Below are positions 43,480 through 56,600 of a DNA stretch of 64,000 nt, in pieces. Position 1 is the first letter of the stretch. Every line of letters starts with the position of its first letter. Under the pieces are notes generated by a model that saw nothing but the letters and a program-made list of their open reading frames with translations, ran no database searches and was not told the DNA's origin. Where the stretch lies: NCBI GenBank assembly GCA_029962745.1, contig JAPZVO010000022.1:1050423-1114422 (forward strand), given 5' to 3'. The stretch comes from Echinometra lucunter. Taxonomy: Eukaryota; Echinodermata; Echinoidea; Camarodonta; Echinometridae. A program made the translations under genes and the position numbers.

Positions 43480-46400
43480 GCTACACCACAAAATGGCAAA
43501 TACAGTAGGCTTGTCGACAGACAGTATTTGCCCTCGAAGGCAGTAAAAATTTTCATCATCACATGATCAATGGGCCACAAAGGACCAGCATTTTAAACTG
43601 AAAATACACACAATATGCTCTTAATCTTAACTTGTGATACAGGAAATGTGAGAAGATTGTTTTCTATAAAAAATAACATTCAAGTTTGAGATGGTGTTTT
43701 GTTGTAAGCAGCCATGTAAAACTAACTGACTACATTAGAAATTTTCATTTCCACAGACTCAATGATTCATACCCATGGTGGAGGAAAGTTGAAGTGCAAT
43801 ATGCCAACCTTTTTTTATAATTATTCTATTTTTATCATAAAATTGGTGTTTATTTACACATTCAGCCTGAAAAATTCAAAACATTCATACATGGGATGAA
43901 AATACAGTTGACAAATACAAATCTATTGTTTCAAGTCATTTTAGGTATGTCAGTGATTAATTCCATAGGGTTATAAAAATGCTTATAAATAGATTGAATT
44001 GAATACAGATAAATCATTACCATTAACATACATGTACACAAATTTTCAAAAAAGAAGATATGTTGCACTTGGGCATAATGACATGTACATACATACTATA
44101 AAATCATTGTCAAAATAAGGATTTTTAAAATCTAGAGTCATTCTATAGCATTAAAATAGAACATATACATCATGATACAAGAGTGCACTCTCCACAGGGA
44201 AAATTAGGTCAAGTTAAGTGAAATATCCCACACAGAAAAGCAAATTGAAGTTAAGGAAAAAGACGGACAAAAAAAAAAAAGAAGAAAGGATAAAAGTCAT
44301 AAAGAACAATGTAGGAAAAACATAAATCTAATAGAAAGCAAGATTCCAAAGTTTAGAGGCATGTTAGCGAGCAAAGTTTTACTGGTAGTAATAAATTAAA
44401 GCATTTGCCAAATGCAACCTGGGGAAAAAAGACCAAAAAAGAAACCAAAAAAAAATTTACACCCAGACAACCTATCTGGTACCTGAGATAGTTGAACATA
44501 AATGTACTTGTAAAATTTACAAAACAAGCACAAATATATAAAATGATAACAAACTGGGGGGGGGGGGGGGTGTTAGGTTGTCTTTATGAGCCTCTTTGTT
44601 ACAATTTGCTTCTCAAGTCACACTGACAGAAAACAAAATCAACCCCCCCCCCAAAAAAAAAAAAAAAATAAAATAAAATAAAATAAAATAAAATAAAATA
44701 AAATACATAAATAAATAAATAAATAAAAAACAGCCTTTCTGAAATATGGGAGAGCAAAGGGACAAATTAGAATATATGAAACTTTTAATGTTCATTATCA
44801 CTACATAACTGCAAAATGTTAAGTGTTTAGAAATCAATAATAATAATTATTATTATAATGATAATACTATTCCATTCCTGCATAGTGATTATCATATAGG
44901 ATCTAATGTCTCTAAGCACTTCCAAGAACTTCTGCAGTGCAGTCAAGGAATACATTCTACCAGGTATGTACATGTATGTGCTGACTACACCTCTGGCATA
45001 TGTAGATTAATGTATACAATTAAGGCCCTTTTTTACAATTCAGGAGCATTTCACGGCATAATATCATTAACTTTCATCATAAATACTGAAAAATATTGTA
45101 AGAAAAATCTTTTAACTATCATTTGAACAATAATATTTTGCATGAATAACATGACTAATAAAAAAATTTAATATGGAAGATGTTAATACATTAACAAAAT
45201 TAAGAAATAATTTGTTTTTTCTTCTTAAAGGCATTTTTAAAGATCTTTCTCAATGATTAAGGTATTAAAAGACTCTACAAAATAGGCTGAAACTTGCCAT
45301 TTTTAGTACAATGTAGCCCAATAAATAAAACTCAGTGTTAGGTCTTCATCATAATATTGCTGCATAATCAAAATTCAAAATGAGTAGAAATTGAATTAAA
45401 ATCAAACAAAATCATAAGCATTTCTATTTCAGATCATTTTAGGAGGGATGAATTCACTGGGATAAGCATCAAACTGAAGAATCCAGTTTCACTCTGATTT
45501 CATTTTCCATCATTTTCTTATGAATCAGAATGGCTGAGAAGTACAGCTTTAACAAGACAGGTCTAACGTCTACAACAGAATGATCTACTAGTTAATGCTT
45601 TTATTGGTTTAGAACCAAAGTCAGTGAAATGGAAATATTGAAGTACTGATATAAGTCATTTTACAAAGACAGGATCTAGGGACAAGGGGACGGCTATACC
45701 TGTACAGATAAATTGGACTATATAGGTGGGAAATTAACAACAAAATCTGTTTATCATTCCGTTGAGATCTGGGGAGAAAGAAATACTGAAACTAACTGAC
45801 TGATTGCAAAAAAGCAAAATATGGTTATTGTGGTATTTAACCAAAGTGAATGAATACATGTACAGTACATACCATTACTATTACCCTATCCACCCAGTTG
45901 TATGTATATTGCAAATGTGATAACTTCTGCTTGAGCTCTAAAACTTAAAATGCATAGGATTAATCCTGACGGAAAAAAGTTTTACACTTTCAAAATGGAG
46001 CACCATAACACAGGAAATGCAGAATTCATCATACAAGATTTCAAGGTCGAAAATACACTTAATTTTGATAAAAAGCAAGTAGAAAGTTGGAAAGAAATCA
46101 TACAAATAGGAAACATAAAAAACTAGTATCAAACAAATATATATACTACAGTCACGTTGGATAGCAAACTCCTCTTCATGTGGCTTCACATCTAAAAGCA
46201 AGTGTACATATTTTTTACACCACTGTATGACTAATATCTTGTACAGCTATTGAATAACTTAATCTCAGTATCTCACAGAACTACATACATAAAAAAATGA
46301 ACATGATATTTACAAGATCAAGCACCCATTTTGCTGATTTGCATAGCACCATGAAAAAAATTATTCTTGCTTTATGATGAAAGCAAGATTTGAAAACATG

Positions 46401-47571
46401 AAACATGGCCACATCTGTTCATATTCAATATATCTGTCGCAATATTCATTTCTTAGAAACAACATAAGTCAGAAATATCTTAAAAAACAAAACATGTACA
46501 CCTATAAGATATATCGCAACACATAATCATCTCTATATATTAATGATCTACAAATTCATTGTCACGCATCAGAAACTAAGATTTTAAAAACAGTAAGCAA
46601 TTGTTCAATTCTATGCTCATTATTAAAACAGCTTGCACAGGTTATGATAGAATAGGATATGCTGACATCTTTTGACTTGATTGGTTGGAAGACATTTCAT
46701 ACAAAAATACTGTGTGCATAGAGATTAAATGTAATTACTGAAGGCACAATTAACTGCAGCATAATCTGAATAATACCAGCATCTGTGAATTCAAAAGAAT
46801 AACATCGCATGGTTTTGCAGAATGTTTTTCTTTTTTTTTTACGATACTAAACATATGACTACTGGTATATCAGGTCTCCACACAAACCCTTTATCAATAT
46901 AAACTCCTCGAATTCTGAGCAAAAATTGACTCAAAAGCCAACCCAACAATTTTTTCCCAATTTCATATACATGTAAGAAAGGACTCAATGCTTCTACAGT
47001 CGTGCGCTCCAACAAGAAAGTTTAAAAACTGGAACATTGTGGTCACTAAGTAGGATATATTTCTAGAATGATGATTTCTTAGAGACAGGGAATGTCAAGA
47101 CTCATTTCTTTCCCTTGGTCCCATCAGTGTGAATTAATGTTTGTTTGTATCAAAAGACCTGCTCATTTCATCTTCCCCATTCTTATTCTGAACTCCCCGA
47201 AGTAACGCTTGTAACCTATCTGCAGCACAAATATCTCATACATCAGCAAGAGGTAGAAAACATAAGAAATCAATCAAGCATTTAACACACAAATCTACAA
47301 CTTCAGATGAAGAAATAATTTCTTTTTTTCTTCAAAAATAATCTCAAAATAACATCTAAAATCTAACTTTCATCAATTCATCCCTACTACTCTATTCACT
47401 TTGTTCCAACCTTAGATCAGTTTGTCAAACTAATGAAAATGTAAACATAAAAACAGACTTGGACAAGTTTGGCAGTAATGTACAGAACGATATTAAATAA
47501 CTTCACTAAATATTTCAACGATCTAAATAAAATAAGAAGAAAACAACCATATATTCTATTTGAGACAAGGG
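43480..47571 (-). other. Downstream flank and probable long 3' UTR of FREM-like gene
   Basis: About 4 kb of AT-rich DNA with no gene. Repeats seen are a poly-G run near 44557 and the A-rich block at 44640-44735. TTTATT on the + strand (AATAAA on the transcript strand) occurs several times, for example near 43848, but the cleavage site cannot be chosen by eye. Confidence 0.4.
44640..44735 (+). repeat. Poly-C/poly-A and (AAAAT)n-(AAAT)n repeat
   Basis: Starts with a C run and an A run, then AAAAT and AAAT units. Confidence 0.92.
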
Positions 47572-48138
47572 TCAAACTTCTGTTCCCCCCTCTCCATTAT
47601 TTTGACCTTGATATTTGACCTCTAAATTGACCTTTTTAACTTTGGCCTGCGACCTATTTAGATTATCAGGCTTGTAAATATTTAGAGTGCTGACTTTGAC
47701 CGATTTTTGAATGTCCATTTCCATTTCTTCTTCATCGTCCAGTTTAGGATAGGCTGCCTTGACCGAAGCGAGGCTAGCTCTGGATGCAGCCCGCTCTCGG
47801 TTATTCGGCATCGGCTCCGTCTTGACCACTTCTCTCCTTCTCTTCCACTCTCGTCTCCTCCTCCACCTGACGACAAATATAATGATGAATATTACGAGCA
47901 CAATAGCCACTAATACTGATGCTATGGTTGTAATGTTTGAATCGATACCCTGATTTGAAGATACTTCAAGATCTTCTTTGCTGAGTAAAAGAGGATGCAT
48001 GTTGGTTCCATTTGGAGTCTTAGAGCCAGCGGCACGTTTGTTGATAGCACCCATCACGGAGCGTTTGTATCGCGGTGGTCCGTCGGTAGGTCCTATGGTG
48101 TAGACTACTTGCATGTACCACTGGTGACCAGAATTGAC
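47572..48138 (-). CDS. FREM-like last exon: juxtamembrane, transmembrane helix, cytoplasmic tail
   Basis: Residues 1083-1270, then TGA at 47572-47574. Starts VNSGHQWYMQVVYTIGPT. Contains RYKR|SV (bases 48061-48072), a glycosylatable NGT, a hydrophobic helix of about 22 residues, a strongly basic stop-transfer, serine/acidic clusters and the terminal TEV. Confidence 0.95.
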   Translation of the reverse strand, partial: VNSGHQWYMQVVYTIGPTDGPPRYKRSVMGAINKRAAGSKTPNGTNMHPLLLSKEDLEVSSNQGIDSNITTIASVLVAIVLVIFIIIFVVRWRRRREWKRRREVVKTEPMPNNRERAASRASLASVKAAYPKLDDEEEMEMDIQKSVKVSTLNIYKPDNLNRSQAKVKKVNLEVKYQGQNNGEGGTEV

Positions 48139-49317
48139 CTGTGGGACAGGAAGTGAAAATGTAATTTAACTCGCCTGCTAAGAGCATCTCAGTATATAAT
48201 AGTAACCATCATCAATAAGAATCACTTTATCAATCCCATCAAGACATCACTATACACAATTTGCAAGTCATATCCACCACTGCCATCATCATTCCCTCTA
48301 CAACTGCCACCACCATCTTCCACTATCACCACTGGCATTATCTCCACCATCACTAATGCTACCATTATTACCAATGCCTTCAATAAATCATCCAACTATT
48401 AACACCACCACAATTACCACCATCACTACCAGCATTATCATCAGCACCACCAACACCACCACCATTACCACCATCACCACAACCATCATCACCGTCACCA
48501 CCACCATCACCACCATCACCACCATCACCACCACCACCACCTTCATCACCGTCACCACCACCATCACCACCACCACCACCACTACCACCGTCACCACCAT
48601 CATCACTACCGTCACTACCATCATCACCACCACCACCATCACCATCATCATCATAACCACCACAGCCACCACCACAGCCACCACCATCTCCACTCCTAGT
48701 CTCAAATCTATCCCTCACCTTGTACAAAGGATCCACATTCATTGTAAACCCATCCACTCCTGGCATCTGGCTCACAACTTCATAGGATGCGGTGTTTCCG
48801 GCAAACTGTGCATCAAACGGCACATCGTTGAAGTCCCCGTGCACTGCATCTGGGTTCCCACGATCCTGAGAGAAGATGAAAATCACACAGACAACACTTC
48901 CAGTAAAGTCATCATGAAGAATTTTGAATTTTGATGAATAAATGGGCCAAATCTGGATGTAAAAGAGTTGTACTATAACAATGAGCAATATACCTGCATT
49001 ACTTGGTGCTCAGAAAAATAGTGCATGTACTCACTAAAGGGACTGGTCTAGTGGATAAGATGCTAGACTGCAAATCACACGGTAAAGAGTTCAAATCCCT
49101 GCCACATCACTACTGACATTTGGCAAGACATTCATCTCTATTTGCCTCTCTCAATCCAGGTGAATAAAATCTTATCCCATCGACTACTGAATTCTTAGAT
49201 TCCTATAGACGTGGTACAGGGGCCATCCGGTTCCCATAGCCAAAGGGTTATATGGGCGGCAGGGTGTAGAAGTAGATATGTAATGCAGAGCAGAATGTCA
49301 TCATTGGTGTCACTGTT

Positions 49318-49355
<38 letters not shown>

Positions 49356-52300
49356 TATTTTCAAAGTCATAACTTACCAGGAGCAAGAATCTTTCTTTGA
49401 GGTTAATATTGTCCTGCATGCATCCAAACTGTGGTCCCTCCTCATAAACCGTACCAGACGGGTCGTAGTATGGCACGTATCCATCATTGCCAGTACAGAT
49501 GAAGAGTTTTTGGATCTGGAGTTTGTAGGCTCGGTCCAGGTCCTGGTCTGGATTCCACAGGACTCGACCAAAAATGGTTTGTCCTAAATAGAATGAAACA
49601 GTCAAGGAGCAAGAAAACAATATTCAAAAAGTTTATAATAACACAAACAACAATAGAATAACCGGATCAGGGCGGATCTAACTGGATTTAATGTAGAGAA
49701 ATGAACCATCAACCAATTCATATAAATGAACCATAAAGCTCTTACATGTACATTGATAGTCAGAATACCACACAGATCAAAGTATACATATATGACATGC
49801 ATTAGTTTTTTTTCTCTGTCTGTCTTGAAACAATCTAAACAATATTTCCACTTGATCAATCAGAAATCATACATTTCTACACCTCATGATTTCCAAACGT
49901 CAAAATGGAAACAGAAAGTTCATTACCCATGGCCTTGAACACTGACATTGACAAAACAAGACATCACAAATCAGACTAATGTATACATAGGATTTTCAAC
50001 TGACTACATTGGTGCTTTCATGCACTGTTATGGGTACATCTTCACCAACAGAAATGATACTTCACAGAATCAGTTCAAAGTTTAGAGTAAGCCTGGAGAC
50101 TGGCCAAGATTGATTCCACATTGAAATTGGCTTTACAGGAGACTGGCCATACAAGGTTAAGACAACTGATTCAAATTATGAATGTTACTACTATTAAGTG
50201 GCATAATAAACTTTGAAGAGGGCAAAAAAATAACCTCAAATATTTACACTACGTTAAATAAACTCAAGTGCACTTTGAAAGTTTTATGACATCAATACAC
50301 TGCTTGTACAAAAGCCCAGCAAAATTTTGGCACCAAACTCAATAAAGCAATCTCATTTGTACAATTGAGTACATAAATTCTCTTTGCTTGGTACAGAAGT
50401 TGTACTTAAACAAAAAAAAAATTACAAAACAAAAGCAAACATCCCTAAATACCTATATCAGTAAATTGAGATATTCTGAGTTTGTCAAAGGCACTGATCA
50501 CACAAACAGCAATACCCTTGCAAACAAAAAGAGAACTGGTTTTCTATCATTAATGAAGCTCTGCACAAAGAACAGCACCATCTCAATTGCTGACTCGACA
50601 AATATCTTTTGGCAATTTGATATTTTGTTGACATTTCATTAATGATGGGATGTACTTAAAGATGTTTGCCACACTTTAAGAGTAGAACTGACAGCTTAAC
50701 TCCCCACAGTTTTGAGAAATATTTTGAGTCAAAAGTTCATAAGTAGTTATATGTTTAGGGAGGTATTAAGAGGTCATCTCTATAGAATGCCCAACTCCCC
50801 CAAAATTGTTGAGTCAGCTGTTTTGGTATGTGTCATAAACTGCATTGGAAGAGGAGGTGCAGGAGAAGAAGTGTGCGGGTGGAAAAAGTCGGGTTAATGA
50901 GGAAGGATGGGATGACATGGGTTTGGGGTAAACAGGGAGTTGTAGAGTCAGAAAACAGAAGAGGAAGGGGGGAGAATGTGGAAGGGTGAGAGAAGGGTAG
51001 AGAAGATGAAAAAAAAAAGATGAGAGGTGGGGCAGGAAGGAATATAGAATGACAGATGATTCTAGGGTGAATGAAGAGCTGAGGAAGAACAAGGGATAGT
51101 GGAGAGGAGGAAGAGGGGGTGGGAGAGGAGGAACAGAAGAAAAGAGGGGGGGAAGGAGAGAGAGTGGAAAGAAACAAGGAGAAAAAGAGGGAAGAAAATA
51201 AGAAAAGAGGAAAAGAAGGAAATAGGAAAAGAGGAAAAGAAGAAAATAGGAAAAGAGGAAGAGAAGAAAGGAAAGAAGGAAGAGAGAAAAGGAGGAAATT
51301 ATTGAGTTTATTGAGGTCGGGAAGAAGAATGCGCTCACTGAAATGTCGGACAAGCCGATATTTGGGCTCATACATTCCATACTCCATAAGGTTGTACAAC
51401 CAAGTCGAGTGAGGAACGTATGGGCCCAAATGTCGGCTAGGCGTGCCTTTCCTTTTTCTTGTCATAATGCAGTATTTTTTAATGTTTGTTTTATTATATT
51501 CATTTTCTACTTAATGTGCAATATAAGAATGTAATTATAAGGACTGAGCAGTGCCCCCACTTTTTACATGTACAGTATTCCAACTTTTTAAATGTGTATA
51601 TTAACTTTTTAAATGTGTATATTAACTTTTTAAATGTGTATATTAACTTTTTAAATGTGTATATTAACTTTTTAAATGTGTATATTAATTTTTAAATGTG
51701 TATACTTTTTAGCTTGAATGTGTGACCAAGGCAAATTTCCATGCTTTTTGGACGAATAAATATGAATTGAATTAAAGTGAACTGAATTGAATTGAAAGTA
51801 GGACAGAAGGAAGAGAGGAAAATGGAAAATGGGGAAAGGAAGAAGGAAGAGAGATAGAAGGATAAGGTAAAATGAAGAATAAGAGTAAAGGAGATGTGAA
51901 ATGGAGAGGGAAATGACTAAAAGGAAGGGCATTGATGAATAGAGAGGGGGAAAATACTAAAAGAAGATGGAAAAACTAGATGAATCTTTATGCCTCCGCC
52001 ATTACCAAATCAGAAATAAATGGCACTTCATGTTGATTTATTTTCATTTATACAATATCTTTGACCTTGACCTTTGACCTTGTGACCCCCAAATCTAATG
52101 AGAGCATTGCCCTTTCCATATGCATACATGAGCCAAGTTTGTTGAACCGTCAAATGGTTACTGAGTTATCACAAGAACGAACCATTTCTATGTACATAAT
52201 GACCTCTATGACCTTTGACCTTGAGACCACAAAATCTAATCAGATCATTGTCCCGTCCATGTGCATACATGAGCCAAGTTTGAAGCCAATCTGTCAAATG

Positions 52301-53456
52301 GTTCTTAAGTTATCGCGAGAACGAGCCATTTTTATGTATTATTACCTCTATGACCTTGACCTTTGACCTTGTGACCCAAAATCTAATCAGATCATTGTCC
52401 CTCCCATATGCATACCTGTGCCAAGTTTGAGGTTGATCTGTCAAACGGCTCTTAAGTTATCGCGAGAACGAAAACGGGACGGACGGACGGACGGACGGAC
52501 GACCCGAAAACATAATGCCTCCGGCAACCACCTACGGTGGGTGGAGGCATAATAAATGCTGAAGAAAAAGGAGGAGAGGTGTAGGGAAATTAAAGGAAAA
52601 TAAAAAGGGAGGTAATCAATCCAATCATGATGTCATTACAATACCTTTTGAAAATGCTCCTTTGTAATCCATCTCTCCTAATGTCATGGATGCTTCTACT
52701 GGATTCATCATGAATACCTTCTCATTATTCATCAAATGAAATTCTGTGTTTAGAGAATAGACTACTGGCACTGGTCGATTGGTTTGCTGGAAGGCTATAG
52801 GCACCACAAACCTGTAATGGACAGAGATGAAATGAAAATCAATTTAAGTCTTTAGAAATTTAAAAAAAAAATGGAAGACTATAGATCTTTGATTGCTGTG
52901 ATTGTTACATGCTACTCATGAATTAGAGAGTAGAATAATGTACTGAGACTAAAAATAGCTGTTTCCCTTCCTGAAAGAGAAAAATAAAAATGATTGAACA
53001 TTTGATGGGGCTAATGGAAAAATGTACTCAGAGCCCTCACACGATCCATCCCGAATACATATATCTCACAAAATGTTACATCACAAGAAAATGGTTAAAC
53101 ATTGATTACTAACAATTTCTTGTCAAACTATTAACTCTGAATAGGTTAATCACTCTTTGAACAATATTATCTATCAAGCAAATACTTTAATTCACAGTAT
53201 TGAGAGTAGCTTTTTGAACACTGACAGAAAACTCTTACAAACAAAAGTTAGTGGATGCCACTGGACGGCTTGGTTACTTACTTTTCTGGTGGATGCGCAG
53301 TGCAGACAATAGGCATATCAGGGGCTACATTGTAAGACTGGGTGGGTGTCACTGTACATGGAATTAACTCAATTATGTAATCACCAGAATAATCCTGTAA
53401 AAAGAAGAAGAAAGATAGCATAACAGTAAAAATAGGTTTCTGCACTGCTGCCTATG

Positions 53457-53503
<47 letters not shown>

Positions 53504-53607
53504 GTCTCTCTCTATTTCTCTCTGTTTCTCTCTCTCCACCTCTCATTCCCTCTGATCATCTTTTCTCTGTCCCTTTTTGAGGTTCCTTTTCTTCCTTCTC
53601 TCCATCA

Positions 53608-53654
<47 letters not shown>

Positions 53655-56600
53655 TCCTTTTGTTCAGTCTCCCCCCCCCCCCCTCTGAATCTTCCCATTT
53701 TTTACACTTTTCATCTCTGTCACCATCTTTTCAACATTTCTTTCCACCTCACTCCCTTTAATATATTCAACTGGGTGCTCACCTCAACATTAAACAATAT
53801 GCTACTAAATTTATTACAAATGTACAATTTCAATTCTTATAAAAATATCATCTTCCAAGCTAAATGAGAATAAGTCTTATGCCAAATACATAAGATACAT
53901 GTTCATATTGGGAATGAATAAAAAGAAAGGTGTATGTACCTTTCTGTTGTAAGAACTTGTAGCTCTCCATAGCTGCTGTGGACTGTCAAAGGTTCCTTCA
54001 CTCCATAGAAGCTCTAGGTCGAAGGCTACACCAAGCTCAAGGGGCGGGACTACACGAGACTTGTAGTTCTCAAGGGTATGGTGGTTGACAACAAACAGAC
54101 CTGGAACAATGAAGGAATGAAACATTGAATTGCAATTGATTTGGAAAAAATTCTGATAAGACAGTGGAAGGCTCATTTTCAGTGATTGAAAGCAGTGGTA
54201 ATGAGATCTAGAGAACACAAAATTTCATAACTAATCCCTTGAGCAAATGACCTTGGACAAGGCTTCATGTTCTTTCTTCTAAACTAGGATTTGATCTACA
54301 AAGGTAATTAGTCATCTGACTATGGACCTTAAGATAGAGGGTTTAATCCCTTCCTCTATACTTGCATTCTTTGACAAGACATTAATTATCATTTGCCAAC
54401 CAGGTGAAGTAAACGGGTACCCGGTAGGAAGATTTCCTTGCTCTAGCACCTTATCATAGCAGCTTGGCTAAAGCTGATATAATCATAATATTCAGAAGTA
54501 TGAATCCTAAGGAAAATCCCTCATCAATCCAACTACTATTGTTGTTATTTACCAGATCTACTTGATGGCTACTCCCAACTTGACATACTGCACACTTGTA
54601 GTTTTAACATCCTAGGCACAACAAAACAAAATCTAAATTTGTCTCACCTCTAAATTTAGTAGTAGTCTTGAAGTCGATGACGAGGTTACCATTATCACCA
54701 ATCCATATCCTTAGGACCTGCAGTCTGCCACTCAACACACTCTCTGTCTCCAGGCCTGTTCTCCACAGGATGGTACTAAAGAAAGGACAATTGGGAAGAG
54801 GAAGGGCCATGTTAGTAAACAAATTTACACAGCAACAAAAACATTCCCTTGCCTAAGGCAACAAATTTAGAAATTTCCTCCATTTATTTTCACTGGGTCC
54901 TCTACCTTTCGCTGATGAGGAAAATACAATGTAAAAGCAAATGGAAGTGACCTCACATTATATACACTGTACATGGAACATGTAACTGAAAATGTGACCA
55001 TCTACCAAAAAATGACCAATAAGTTGCAACAGGGTTTTACAGTAATCAGCTAAAATAGAGAGCTTCGTGTTGAAAAGTTGAATTTCGTTCGTTTTTTTTT
55101 TTAATAGTCTTTTATACAGTAGTTTATTTATTGATCTGCCATCTGATCAAACTTGGGAGCCACCTGCATGGTAGAAATGTGTCTTTTATTTGAATTTTGA
55201 AATAAAGTATGTTGGCATTGTGGGGAGAACCTTTGCATTAACATGTGTACATAACTCAGAAGTTATTCACTCTGTGCCTTTGAAAATCTAAACAAGGTTT
55301 GAAGTATTACAAGCCTAATCTTGATAATCTCTTTAGAGTCAATACCAGGGAATTTTCATTCAACCTTTCAGTGAGACAGACAATAGGACATCAGCATGGC
55401 ACTTCTGAATGGTCACTCCTGTTTACATCCTGTTTTCTCTATTATTCTGGTGATTACCCTGTCTGACAAGTTCTCATTCTCATTGTAATTTCATAGGGTT
55501 TGCATGGTCTTGACAAGGTAAGCTGTATATCATTCAAAAGCTTAGAGTCCAAGCTTTCAAACTACTTGTATGTTGAAATGTAAAACTGTCAAATTTCCGA
55601 TTTATTGGCCATTTTGTGATGGGAGGGTCACACACAGCTTTTTTCCACTTCTCTTTCAAGTGCAGTAACTCTGACAATATGAAAGTAAATAATCTTTAAA
55701 CATATTTCTTTTTCTTGTTGCATTTTCAGGAAAGAGGAAGGAAAGTTTGCAGAGCAGACAGATGCGGTGATCATTCAAAATGTAGGAGATTTCAAAGGAG
55801 CATGTTAAGTTCACCTTTGCCTTAGAAGATGCATGTATGAATGACTAAAAAAAATTTTTTTTTAACCTAACTACTGTGTTGTTCAATTTTCTTTAGGCTT
55901 AATACAGAGATCAACTGATTCCTGAAGTCAGTGGGTTAACATGACTGATAATCACCTGTAGAAGAATGAAAACTCCATTTCTGTCCTGTGATCAAGGGAT
56001 GCCCATCCTGTAGGTGCCATCACATAGATGTAAGAGACATACAGAGGAACCGTCACCGTCAAGAAACTCTTATCCCCATCCCTGACCTCGAAGTCCGAGC
56101 TCACAGCGCCCCCACACAAGTCGATAAGCTCAGTCATGTGGTAGTAGGCATCAAACTGCCAGGTACAGCTCTTGAGGTTTAGGTTCTTGTAGAGCTGGAG
56201 AGTGCGTTCCTCGCGGACGTTTGGATCAAACTGGTAGGGGTAGTCGTACCCAGGACCCATCACCATGTTGTCATAGTCAACTTGATCCAGGAAGGAGTAC
56301 TCCTGGAGTCCGTTGCCATGCTCTGTGTTGATGAGGTTGGAGCAGATGTGGGCTGAGCGGTAGACAGGTTCGGTCAGGAGGAATCGGATGTTGTGGATGG
56401 CGATGGTGGAGACGAGGGGTAGCATGCCATCCTGGTGAGGGACTTCCACAGAGACGTGAAGGGTGTTTGGATGCTCCTCCTCCTCAGGTCCAATGTACTG
56501 GAGGTTGGCGATGAACGATTGCGCCTGGAGGCCACGCGAGACACCAGCTGTGACAGGTGTGTGGCAAATGCCATTGTCTGTACCAATAGTCACAATATTG

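Noticed and set aside
48356..48988. About 190-200-codon open frames on both strands, Thr/Ile- or Gly/Asp-rich
   Set aside because: Produced by the CAC/CAT trinucleotide array in an intron; only the 48719-48865 part is real exon on the minus strand.
50814..51465. 188- and 210-codon antisense open frames
   Set aside because: Complement of the long purine tract in a FREM-like intron, with low-complexity Ser/Phe/Leu sequence.
51582..51708. CRISPR-like regular repeat array
   Set aside because: Units are contiguous 21-bp repeats without spacers, in animal DNA; it is a minisatellite.
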